Source: Pigoraptor vietnamica (Eukaryota; Opisthokonta; Filasterea). From it: a stretch of 36,805 bases of DNA. The position numbers were made by a program, and so were the translations under genes. Positions 25,501-34,830 of the stretch are shown in pieces. Under the pieces are notes generated by a model, which did not search any database, was not told the origin of the DNA, and was given only the letters and a program-made list of their open reading frames with translations. Every line of letters starts with the position of its first letter. Within the stretch, counting starts at the first letter, position 1. The DNA lies in assembly GCA_943704525.1 (NCBI GenBank), contig CALSCQ010000524.1:1-36805 (forward strand). Reading direction: 5' to 3'.

Positions 25501-27459
25501 GACGACGTGGTTCCGGTCGATTTCAGCTCGGAGGCCAAAAAGCCGATCGTGCTCACCGTGCGCCAGAAGATGGACCGCGTGAACCCCGCGGAGGTGCGCC
25601 CCTAGTGCTGTTGCGTGCACGACTGTGTTTTGTGTGCTGACACGATGGCCTTGCTGTGCAGCTGCTCGCGAAGGCCGAGGCGGAGAAGGCGACCAAAAAG
25701 ATGGACATTGACATTTCGGCAGTGTTCACGACGCCGCGGCCGCCGCTGCCGGACGCAGAGGCCGACGCCGTCTTTGCGGCGGGCAAGGACCGCCTGGAGA
25801 AGATGGAGTGCTTTGTGCTCGAGGTGAGGCGACGACCCGTGGCTTGCAGTGCGGGCGACTTGGGAGTATGTGGCTGACGTTGCGTGTGGCTGTGTGTGCG
25901 CAGGGCAAGAAATTTGTGCGCCTGCCGAAGACCGAGTACGGCCACTTCTACCGCGGGGACTGCTATGTCTTCCTGTGCACTTACTGGAAAGAGGCGGAGG
26001 CCCCGCCCCCCGCCGAAGAAAACGGCGGGGAGGAGGAGGAGGAGCCCGAGGACGAGATTGAGTGCGTCGTGTACTTCTGGGAGGGCTCGGCCAGCGGCAA
26101 GATGGGGTGGCTGACGTTCACGTTCGGCTTTGAGCGCGAGATTGAGGCGCTCGTCCGCAGCAATTTCGGCTGCGAATTGCGCGTCGTGCGCCTCGGGCAG
26201 CAGCGCGAGACGAACGACTTCCTGTCGCACTTTGACCGCAAGATTGTGATCCACTCTGGCCGCCGCCCCACGAAGAAGGCCCCGCAGCCCTCGACGAGCG
26301 AAAAGGGCGAGAAGGGCGCCAAGGACAAGAAGGCACCCGCCGCGCCCGTCGAGAAAATGCCCATCGAGCTGTTCCAGGTGCGCCGATTTGCGCACCATCC
26401 GCCTGTTTGTCCTTCCTGCCGACTCTTTCTCTGAAATCGCTGTGGAGTCGATGGATGATCGATCAGACATTTCTGCACCCGCTGACTCGCTGTTGCGCCC
26501 TCCGCAGGTCCATCGCGGCGCCGACAAGCTCTGCACGCGCACGATCCAGGTGGAGGCGAAGCCGTCGTCGCTGTGCTCGACCGACTGCTTTGTGCTGCGC
26601 GTGCCCTTTGACAACTCGAAGAGCGGCATCGTCTATGTGTGAGTATTGGACGGACGAAGCAGTGCGCGGGACTCTGCAGCCGCTCGCCGGCGCATGCTGA
26701 CGGACCCTCTCGCGCGCACAGGTGGATCGGCTCGCAGGCCCCGAAGGACATTGTGCCTATCGTCGAGCACGTGGCACTCCAGCTCAAAGACAGCGGATTT
26801 TCGATGCAGACGATCGCCGAGGGTTTCGAGCCCGAGAATTTCTTCTGGGTGGCGCTTGGCGGACGGGTGGGTGATGCACGGCTTGCTGCGTTCGTAGGTC
26901 TCGCGTCTGTCCCTCCCCCTGGCTGACCATTCTTTTTCGTTCCCTTCCCCCTTCTTTGCCGCAGAGCGCGTACGACAAGCGGACGTCGCCGCGTCCCTCG
27001 CTACCGCGCCTCTTCAAGGCGACCAACGACAACGGCGTGTTTACGGTGCGCGATGTGGGCGTCCGCTTCTGCCAGCACGACCTGTTCGACGGCGACGTTG
27101 CAATTTTGGATGACGGCGACGGCCGCACGTTTGTGTGGGCCGGCCCGCTCGCGCTCGAAGTGGAGAGGAAGCTTGCCGTGCGCAGTGCGCGGGTGCGTAC
27201 AGTTTGGACGTTGTGTGTGTCTGTGTCGTCGTGGTCCAAATCTCAAACATTGCGCCACATGCAGATATACTCGCGACACGTGGGCCGCGACGCCGACGCT
27301 TGCGTCACCATCGTCAACAAGTGGAGCGAGCCGCTCGAGTTCACCCGGTGCTTCCACGGGTGGGTCCCGTTCCCCCCGCCGGAGAAGAAGGAGGTCAGGG
27401 GCGCGTTCACAAAGGAGCAGCTCGCGGCGCTGCAGCACGCTCACGAGCACCGCGCGTAG
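22581..27459 (+). CDS. FLII: Flightless-1: leucine-rich repeat plus six-domain gelsolin protein
   Basis: Actin-binding and remodelling protein that also acts as a nuclear receptor co-regulator in animals. Exons 22581-22751, 22835-22987, 23094-23369, 23449-24599, 24667-24745, 24820-25593, 25662-25823, 25904-26377, 26508-26638, 26722-26866, 26965-27192, 27265-27459; 1312 residues against 1269 in human. The opening MAPTSILGFVRGADLSGN matches the human start closely, fixing the ATG. Residues 1 to about 410 are leucine-rich repeats (LNLAENRLTRVPHGVGQLSA). A charged linker follows, then six gelsolin-like segments from about 510, with signatures LSVWRIENFLPTLVEAEMHG, TLDKKASAAIHAVNLRNFLG, DESDEFLALFGHDIQYI, FYRGDCYVFLCTYW, GWLTFTFGFE and FEPENFFWVALGGR. 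There is no villin headpiece. The combination of repeats and gelsolin domains is specific to this family. Confidence 0.98.
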
Positions 27460-27562
27460 GCGAGCTGATGACGTGCAGTGCCGTACTAAAGACGCAGTAA
27501 CTAAACGGCATGCAAGAAGGGTTGACAGCTTGCGCGAGAAAATGTTGCGCAAAGTCAGCTAT

Positions 27563-28216
27563 TTACAAGGCGCGCGAACGGTTCGGCCTGTGGGGATCAT
27601 GAGCGCCCAACGCGTGTTTTGCGTCTCCGTGCGACGTGGGCGACCGCGACGACTCAGCCATGAGTCCCTGGACATAGCAAAATGGCTGGTGAGAAATGCG
27701 CACTGGCAGTCGAGCACGCACATCCCACATTCCGCGCGAGTCACCTTATGTACAAGTGTTACGTTTCGAGCCTTTACAAGGATGCCGTGCCCCGGCGTGC
27801 AAGTAAAGTATCGCTTGCCCCTCACCACGCCGTCGTGGCGAGAGGGGTCTGGGAGCAAACGCCGGACATGTTAGACACCAATAGTCTGCGCCGCAGAGAT
27901 ATAGGCGCCATGCACACAGACGCAGCTGCGCGCACAAACGTACCCGGGGAGTCCAACTTGACGCCCACATAGTACTCGTCTGTGATAAAGTCGTCGGATA
28001 GTGGGCCAACGTACTTGACGACGCCTGCAGACGCCAAGCGCGTCGACACCCGCTAAGCAACAGATGCGCAATAGCAAACAGCACACAAGGCGACAACGTA
28101 CCCGGCCCGTGGCCTTTCACGAGCACCCTGTCGCCGCGCACAATCGGCACTGTCGTCCCCAGGTAGCACTCGCGCACGTCACCGCGCGCGCTGGTCGACG
28201 CTGCGCCGCCAGCCAT
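27563..28216 (-). CDS. Small solo CAP-Gly domain protein
   Basis: CAP-Gly domains bind the C-terminal EEY/F tails of tubulin and of end-binding proteins. Exons 28216-28102, 28024-27944, 27848-27745, 27667-27563; 134 residues. The domain occupies about residues 24-98: GDRVLVKGHGPG, then VVKYVGPLSDDF, EYYVGVKLDSP, and HDGVVRGKRYFTCTPGHGIL with the family's DG and RYF residues. Little else is present: about 23 residues precede it and about 36 Ser/His/Arg-rich residues follow. No coiled coil is seen, unlike CLIP-170, p150Glued or tubulin cofactors B and E. Without the last splice the frame would end at 27559 with a different tail, so the C-terminus is uncertain. An upstream exon joined at the CATTTCAG before 28229 is also possible. 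It is convergent with flightless-1. Confidence 0.87.
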
Positions 28217-28614
28217 GGGGCCGGAGGGCCCTGAAATGATGGCGCAAACAACGTGGGAGCAAACCCGTTGACGGCGGGCGCTGGTGTGCGCTTCACGCAT
28301 TGCGGCTGTTTTCTCTGCGTGCGCGCGTCTGTGTGTGCGTCTGTGTGTGCGTCTGTGTGTGCGTCTGTGTGTCGTGAATCGGCCCAGCAACCAATCACAT
28401 TGCAGCCTGCGAGCCACCAATGGGGATGGAAGACAGGGTGGGGGTTACAGTGGCAGCACACCTGGCACTGGCACACACCGCAAGAGGGTGAGAGGGTTTT
28501 GAAAATTGCGGCCGTTGCTGCACGGGCACGCCAGCAAAGGCGCGCCCCAGCAGCCGTGGCCGCATTCATGTACTTCGCACCACAAATTGTCCACAAATGC
28601 CACGCAGGCGCAAA
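28217..28614. other. Intergenic upstream of the CAP-Gly gene, 3' of the PAQR gene
   Basis: Two CCAAT boxes (28391-28395 and 28417-28421) and a 12-bp tandem repeat lie here. They are probably promoter and leader of the CAP-Gly gene. No further gene is seen. Confidence 0.55.
28325..28372. repeat. Four perfect 12-bp tandem repeats
   Basis: GCGTCTGTGTGT is repeated four times without mismatch, about 110 bp upstream of the CAP-Gly start codon. Confidence 0.97.
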
Positions 28615-29825
28615 TCAAAAGTACGCGTGCAGGTCGGGATAGTAAGTCTCCACATGGCCCTCGCAGCCATGGATAGTGCGCACATAAAACCGACAGAGAT
28701 TGAAGTACGTATAGAGCGTACCAAGACACACAAACAGGTGCCAGAGCTGGTGGCTGGAGCACCAGATGTCGAAACGGCCGGGATAGCGCGACTCGGGCCA
28801 GCGCGTGGCGTAGAAGATCGTCCCAATGCCGAACGTGCACAGCATGCCCCACCACGGCAGCGTGTCATAGACACCGACAAGGAAGAGGCCGTGAATGAGG
28901 GGAAGGACTGCGAACGACACGACGAGGACGTAGACGGCGATGCGCCACATGCGAAATTGCGGGCTGTCAAACTTGGGGGAGACGGCCATAACGATGCCAG
29001 TGACGCACAGCGACGAGATGCCGATTTGGTACGCGGTGCGGTAGAATGGGAAGCAGAAGAACGCAAAGTGGAGGCCGCCGATGAACGCGCCCATAATGTG
29101 GAAGAAGATGCCGAGGTAGTCCAGCGTCATCACCTTGCGGTAGATCTGAAACGAGCAGCAGTTGAAGAGGTGGTACACGCTGCTGCAGACGAAGCACGCG
29201 CCCGCGCACAGGAAGAAGAGGGTGAACGCCGCGATTCGGTCGAGGGACGCGCCGTCGTGGATTAGCGTCCGCAGGGTGACGCAGTACATGACGAGCGCCG
29301 CCAGCGCCGAGAGCAAGTGGCTCCAGATGTTCACCGTCTACGAAGGCAGAAGGCATCAAAATGGCGGCCATTTCAAATATCAGACGCGCTCTTCGACGCA
29401 AAGGGCAGACAAATATGTGGTTTAAAAAAAAAAAAAAAAAAAAAAGGATTTTTGAAAATTAAAGAGTGCAAGGCACGCACCTCATTGTGGATCGCAAACA
29501 ACGTCTTGGCGCACGCCACCAGATCGCCCGGAGGAGCCCGATACCCGCTCCTGCGCAAGAGCACACAATGGCAAGCATGAGGACGTGCTCTGCGCAGTCG
29601 AGGGACGGCGCACACGGCACTGCGCACTCACAGAATGTAGCGCTGGCGATAGTACTCTGGAATTTCGTGCGCACAACAGCCCATGACAGCCTGCGCGTGC
29701 CGATGCGGGTGCGGAATGGCGCCGTGCTTTTCAGCGGGAACATCCTCCACGTGATCGCCGCCCTTTCCGTCCAGCAGAACGGTTGTCGTCGAGCGCACGT
29801 CCTTCCGCTTTGCGCCAGAACCCAT
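28615..29825 (-). CDS. Adiponectin-receptor-like PAQR membrane protein
   Basis: Seven-span integral membrane protein of the progestin/adipoQ receptor family. Animal members hydrolyse ceramide, and the yeast relatives (Izh) affect zinc and lipid balance. Exons 29825-29632, 29550-29481, 29337-28615; 328 residues. After a polar N-terminus of about 70 residues comes the family entry motif GYRAPPGDLVAC, then FAIHNETVNIWSHLL. Zinc-site elements are present: CSSVYHLF (Ser and His), LDYLGIFFH (Asp), and FDIWCSSHQLWHLFV with the paired His, next to RWPESRYPGRFDIW, which matches AdipoR RIPERFFPGKFDIW. Downstream of the last span is a short tail. The start is the ATG of MGSGAKRKDV; the frame stays open upstream, so a longer N-terminus cannot be excluded. 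It lies head-to-head with the AKTIP gene. Confidence 0.94.
29424..29445. repeat. Poly-A run (22 A) in a PAQR intron
   Basis: Twenty-two A on the plus strand, inside intron 29480-29338. In the gene's sense this is a poly-T run, which would lengthen the pyrimidine tract before the acceptor. Confidence 0.97.
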
Positions 29826-30269
29826 TTCCGGAGAGTCTGCGGGATCGGACGTCCTCCTGCACAAACACGTCGTCCCACCCAGACGCAAAATAGTCCGACA
29901 CGTGCGGTCTTGACTGCGACGGAAGCTTTTCGGCTGTGCGCGTGAATGCCGTGCAAGGTGCGTGCGCGCGTGCTGGTTGCCGTGCAGCACGTTGTTGTGG
30001 CCCACCCTCTCGGAGCGGATGTCGCCGCAGCCAATCGGAAGCGCCGCAGCCATCACCCACTTGTTACTATTTTGGGAACGTGTACGATCGGACGGTCTAT
30101 CGGAAAATATGTTCCGATTGCGTGACTTTCTGGAGACGACGACTTGGCGCTGTTCAGTAGCACGCTTCTTGCGGAAACGTTCCCAACAGAACATTGCGGG
30201 CGCGACGAATCGAAAGGCGTCAGACAAGGTGTACACGCCGCTTTGTCGTCCTGAACGGCGCTCGCTTCA
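29826..30269. promoter_or_regulatory. Divergent promoter of PAQR and AKTIP genes
   Basis: 444 bp between start codons with a CCAAT box at 30031-30035 (GCAGCCAATCGG, good NF-Y fit) roughly midway. No other gene is evident, although the PAQR reading frame remains open through it. Confidence 0.6.
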
Positions 30270-31192
30270 ATGGACGGCGAGGATGAGGCGGGCGACGCAA
30301 TTGCGGTCTTCAAGCCGTGCCTGCGCGACCACGCGCTCATGAGTGACATGAGGGCCCTCGCCGCGCATTCACCCAAGGGAATTTACGTGATGCCTGCGTT
30401 TGACTCGATGCAGCAGTGGTTTGGCGTTGTGTTTGTGCGCTCGGGCGTCTACGCGGAGGGCATCTTCCGCTTTCGCATGTTCTTTGGCGACGGATATCCG
30501 AACGCGTGGCCGGCCGTGCGCTTCATCTCGCAGGTCTTCCACCCGCAAATCGACGGCGACAACGGCTATCTCGCGCCGCCACAAGAGTGGAAGGAGCCCG
30601 TTCGGCTGTGGACCGTGCTGGAGCACATTCACCACCACATGTATGCGATCGAGGTCGACAATGCCACCAACTACGACGCGGCGCAGCAGTACCTAAACAA
30701 CCGCGACCTCTTTTATGCGAACGCGATTCGTAGCGTGAAGGAGTCGCTCGACCGTCGCTATTTGAACCCGACCGAGCCGGCAAACTCGCTCAAATTTTCC
30801 GAGTGGCGCCCAGAAACCCATCAACGCTATGCCGTGGCCCTCCGAGAGGTACGCTTTTGGAACTCCTCCGTGTTGCCGTTTTCATCTCTTGGGACCGCCG
30901 TTTGGCCAGTTTGCGTGGGGTTACTGTTTGGCCAGTTTCCATGGGTGTTACTATCTCGTAGGACCGCCCTATTTTGGTTTTAATAGCCGTATTGTTGTGT
31001 GAACTCTCGGCTCGGGATCCTCACGTAGGTCTGGCTGCCGTTGTTTGTACCACTCCGTGCTGCCCCAATTCTGTTGGTTTGCGTAATTTGGAACTGACGC
31101 CTCAGTGGCAGGGCAAGCCATTTGACGACGTCGAGGGACCCACCCTCATGGACATTGCGAGGTCCGAGTTGTCCCGGCTGTTCACGGGCTAG
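30270..31192 (+). CDS. AKTIP: AKTIP/FTS-like inactive E2 (UEV) protein
   Basis: Ubiquitin-conjugating fold without a catalytic cysteine. Its animal relative FTS joins Hook and FHIP proteins in the FHF complex that couples endosomes to dynein. Exons 30270-30848 and 31106-31192; 221 residues. Matches to FTS include GIYVMPAFDSMQQWFGVVFV (FTS: GVYVIPSYRSALMWFGVIFI), the proline-rich RFISQVFHPQIDG, and the FSEWRPETH end where FTS has FSPWNPSVH. The stretch after FHPQID that holds the active Cys in true E2 enzymes reads GDNGYLAPPQEW, with no Cys. The second exon could also start at 31112, since both CTCAG and GGCAG acceptors keep frame; I chose the first AG after the likely branch point. POLDIP2 follows on the same strand. 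Confidence 0.85.
30900..30952. repeat. Imperfect 26/27-bp tandem duplication in the AKTIP intron
   Basis: GTTTGGCCAGTTT followed by a G-rich stretch and GTTACT occurs twice in tandem (30900-30925 and 30926-30952), with a few differences between copies. Confidence 0.85.
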
Positions 31193-31425
31193 CGGTCGCA
31201 CGCGCGTCGAGTGGATGTCAGGCCTTGTCCCACACTGTATGTTCGACATGAGCCACAATATACGCAAAGCGGTTGCATCTGCGAAGCCGGCGATTGGAAG
31301 TGGAGCAGCTGCAATTAGTGGCGATCCGTCGGGTGTTAATTTGACTTTGCATCAATTCTGTTCCGATTTTTTGGCGTCGGCCAATTTACAGTCGCGTGTC
31401 GTCACAAGCGCAAATTGTGGGACGA

Positions 31426-32829
31426 ATGCTCGTTTCGGGAGATGTGCGAAGACGACGCCGCTTTCGCAAAGGGAAGCGTCCGCGTTGTGCACGAAACATA
31501 GTCGCCCGTCGCGTTCCTATAACGCTGACGTACTTTGGACGTGGCTTGTGGGCTTCTGATTTCACCGGCACGCCCTTTCGCCTCGATGTTCGCACGATGG
31601 GCGACGAGGGCGACTCGCGCGAACCCTGCGCAGTCGCCGCTGACCTTGGCGCTGGGCGCGATAAGGCGCAACCATGCGCAACCGTGGGTAGCTTTGGGAT
31701 GTTCCGACTCCGTGTTCTTGAAGACGTTTTCTGGGTGTGTGCGTTGAATTGACTGTGAGTGCGTTGAATTGACAGCGTACTGCGCGAAATCGGTCGCCTC
31801 GGACTTGAGCAGTCGCCTCTGAACCCTTACCAGCCGGGGCAGGTGCGTGCCTCTTGGATGTGCGCTGGTGTAGCATTGAAGTGGCTCACACGCGATGCGT
31901 TTTTGCAGTTTTTCCTCCACAAGGCACACGGGTACCGCGGCGTCGTGCTCGACATGTGGAAGCCCAAGGTGTACGACCACGACGCCAAGGGCCGCTCGCG
32001 CATGTCCCGGCTGCTGGAAGAGGAGGAGGCCGGCATGGACGACGGGGTGGGTGCACGAGTTTTCTCCTGATTGCAGCGCTCTGTTCAGAGCGACTGACGA
32101 GTTGGTGTTTCGCAGTCTGAGTCGACGATCGGCCGGCGGCGGTACATCACACGGCGCCCGTACTATCAAGTCGCCATCCACGAGGGCGACGTGCAAACTC
32201 CCGAATTTGCGAACCACTCGTACCGCTATGTACGGCACAGCGACGTTATTCCGTACGAAGATCCGCGGCCCGAGCTGTTCGAGAACAGGCAGTTTCGCAG
32301 CCTTTTTTCAGTGTCACGCAACGAGGCGGGGGCGCCCGTGTGTGAACCGACTGTCGGACTGTCGCAGTTGCGGCATCGTAACGCGGGGCAGCTGAAGTTT
32401 TCGCAGGTGCACACGCGAACGTCGGAAAACGTGCGCGTGACGGTCGTTCCGTTTTGGCTCGGGTACTTTCATGAGGGCAACAACTACTGGTGGATCTACC
32501 AGATTACGCTGGAGCATCTCGGAGGACCGCCCGTGCGTCTCCTCCGGCGGAATTGGACTATCACATCATCCGGCGCCCGCGGCACGCGCAGCTCACGGAT
32601 GGTGGGCGGCGAGGGCGTCGTGGGACTGACGCCGACACTCAGCGCCGAACGGAGCGTGTTTGAGTACATGAGCAACGTGGACCTGCCTTCGCCCTGCGGC
32701 CACATGGAGGGCGAGTACGCGTTCATTCGCGAAGGTAGCGAGTTCCGCGTGGCGATTCCCTGCTTCTCTTTGCGGGGCACGTACGAACACCGAGGCGCTG
32801 CCAGCACGGACCGGTCGACGCCCAACTGA
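31426..32829 (+). CDS. POLDIP2: POLDIP2-like protein: YccV/HspQ-like domain plus ApaG domain
   Basis: In animals this mitochondrial and nuclear protein binds DNA polymerase delta p50/PCNA and affects ClpXP and lipoylation; its role in protists is not known. Exons 31426-31547 (tentative), 31776-31842, 31909-32046, 32116-32829; 346 residues. The YccV-like part opens FFLHKAHGYRGVVLDMWKPK (human: IFLHKIFGYRGVVLFPWLAR) and includes YYQVAIHEGD and RHSDVIPYEDPRPELFE. The ApaG (DUF525) part starts VHTRTSENVRVTVVPFWLG and runs through NNYWWIYQITLEHL, MVGGEGVVGLTPTLS and CGHMEGEYAF to IPCFSLRGTYEH. Exon 1 is the weakest part: its Arg-rich sequence (MLVSGDVRRRRRFRKGKRPR) suits a presequence and the phase fits, but no family match supports it. 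Confidence 0.91.
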
Positions 32830-32987
32830 GCCACGGCGTTCCCTTTATTCCTTGTCTTTTTATCTTAGCGGCTGCGTGCGTGTTTGCGTTCCTGCGTGCG
32901 CTGCGTGCCATTGCGTTGCTGTGCGTTCCTGCGTCTCACTAAAAGAATTTTTTTTTTTTAATCTTTTATAGCATGGTCTGTGCCTGC
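32830..32987. other. Short gap between convergent POLDIP2 and EcsC genes
   Basis: 158 bp with GCGTGCGT-type repeats and a T-run (32949-32959) that may aid 3' processing of POLDIP2. No gene is seen. Confidence 0.6.
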
Positions 32988-34563
32988 TCATCCGACGGGC
33001 ACGTCCATTTTCTTGTTGACGTCGGGTTCCTCGGGCGCAACGGCAGCCTGCGTTGCTGCGTGCACTCGAACTGCGATTGGACACGTGAGCATCAGGGGCA
33101 GAGGCAACCACGAATCGGCGACGCACACATACTCCAAACCCACCCACGGAATGGGTCTGCGCAGGGACAGAACCCAGAGGGTCCTCCTCCCCACCGACGA
33201 GCTGCCAGTCCCACCCGCTTCCCTCCTCGTGCGCCGCCAGCACCTCTTCAGGATAAGTGCGCCGCAGATAATGGTGGCGAAGCGCCATGATCGCCGCCTC
33301 GGTGCAACGCTGCGAACATTGAGAATATTGCCGTGTCAGCGAGAGGAGGGATTGCACTGTTCACAAGATAGGAATCACACCCCGGCGCACACCTGGGTGA
33401 AGTAGTAGTTGGAGCCTGCGCCCACGGCCACGCCGACGAGCGGGACGGCCTGCATCATCTTGGACCGAGCGAAATGGACGCCCAGGTATGCCGAAAGCTG
33501 GGCCAAGGCTGCGGGTCAGAATGCGAGTCGTGTGCGTGATTGCGATTGTAAAGAGTGGCCGCAAATCACCTGCTTCACCACTTCGAGAATGGCGTCCTGC
33601 TTGAGCTCTTCGAGAAGCGAACGGCCAACATTCTCCGCCGCGGCGACCACAGCACTGTCCATCGGCGGTGCCGTCGATGGCACGGGCTCCGTGGGCACCG
33701 GCGGCGACGCTTCTGGCGCAGCTGGCACTGCAACGGAGGCACCGGGTGTCGCGGTGGCATCGGGCACATCGCAGCCGCAGCCTTCGTCGGCTGTAGGGGG
33801 CGCGTCGTCCGTCCCAACGCATTCGTCCCGCGTGCCGGCCACGAGCTGCGAAATGCGCGCCTGGATGCGATCGAGGCGCGCCCTCAGCTCTTCCTGCAGC
33901 TCCTCCTTCAACTTGCCGCCCTCTTCCTCAAACACGGGCATGGCGATCGACCCAATCCCGGCGGCCAGCAGACGCAACACCACGTTGGCGTTGCCGCTGT
34001 CCGCGGCGCCTGAAACGCCGTACACGCGCGCGACCTTGGCGAGCATGAGGCAGTTGAGCCCAACCAGGAGGGGAATGTCGGCAGCCACAAAGAGCAGGCC
34101 ACCGAGGCCGAGGCCCGCGCCCTGCAACAACGCAGCAATCGCAGCCGGCGAGCAGTAGGACGCCGCAATTTCGTCGCGGTGCTTGAGGGTGAGGCGCGAC
34201 ACGTCGCCGTCCGAAATTCCATTCGCCAGTGCAAAGGAGCGCATGTACTCGTCCAGCGCCGCCAGCACTGCCGCGTCGAGCGCGTACGATTCCACGCTCA
34301 GTAGCCTGTCGTACCAGCCCGCATTAGGACAGATAACGAGAGAGCATAAAATTCAAAAACCGCTTTCTGAAACAAAAGACAGCAAACAAGAAGAGCACTT
34401 ACGCCCTGCTTGCCGCTCCCGTTGAAAAGTCGATGACGGACTGAGGCACGCACGCCCACATCCACGCAAAGTAGCCGTCGCCATCCCTGGTTCTGCCAAT
34501 GCGCGCGCGGTGCCAGTCGATCACGTCGATGAGGGCCTTTCTGTCGTACGGATCCATGGACAT
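32988..34563 (-). CDS. EcsC-family protein
   Basis: The EcsC domain was first noted in a Bacillus ABC-transporter operon; its biochemical role is unknown, and it occurs in bacteria and several protist and plant lineages. Exons 34563-34403, 34305-33570, 33497-33393, 33309-33144, 33070-32988; 416 residues. The start is the ATG of MSMDPYDRKALIDVIDW. The domain core is seen as GLGLGGLLFVAADIPLLVGL (a Gly-rich hydrophobic hairpin), then LMLAKVARVYGVSG, and the distal ARSKMMQAVPLVGVAVGAGS with NYYFTQ followed by CTEAAIMALRHHYLRR, matching the usual end of the family. Between these lies an inserted charged coiled-coil-like stretch (LKEELQEELRARLDRIQARI) and an Ala/Pro/Val-rich linker of about 70 residues, so the domain is split by an insertion. 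It lies head-to-head with DPH1. Confidence 0.84.
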
Positions 34564-34830
34564 TGTGGGTCTGCGGTGAATATGTGGCGATTGAAGCCAC
34601 GGCAGCGCTCTTTGGAAAAAAAAGAGCAGTCGAAAGAGCGTCTCCTTTTTTCCAAGACGGGGATAGAAAGGGTCAGCGACGCAGCGCATTCTCTCAGCGG
34701 GGGAAAAAAGTGATGACGTCGAGATCACGTGATATCACCTGATCCTGTTTGTAAGGACCCTTACTTGCCTCGTGCCGTATTATTAGTTTTTTGTCGACTT
34801 GCGACGCTCTTTTGCGCGACGGAACCAGCC
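34564..34830. promoter_or_regulatory. Compact divergent promoter of EcsC gene and DPH1
   Basis: Only 267 bp separate the start codons. Its centre holds TGATGACGTCG (CRE-like, 34711-34721) and the perfect palindrome ATCACGTGAT (34724-34733, an E-box), followed by GATATCACCTGATC. Symmetric sites suit control in both directions. Confidence 0.6.
34724..34733. promoter_or_regulatory. Palindromic E-box ATCACGTGAT
   Basis: Ten-base perfect palindrome with a CACGTG core, the kind bound by bHLH factors such as Cbf1, USF or Myc/Max; 98 bp from the DPH1 start codon. Confidence 0.55.

Noticed and set aside
29826-30236. Open frame extending the PAQR protein N-terminally
   Set aside because: The added sequence is low in protein character and overlaps the promoter of both genes. 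The ATG at 29825 gives the usual family length.
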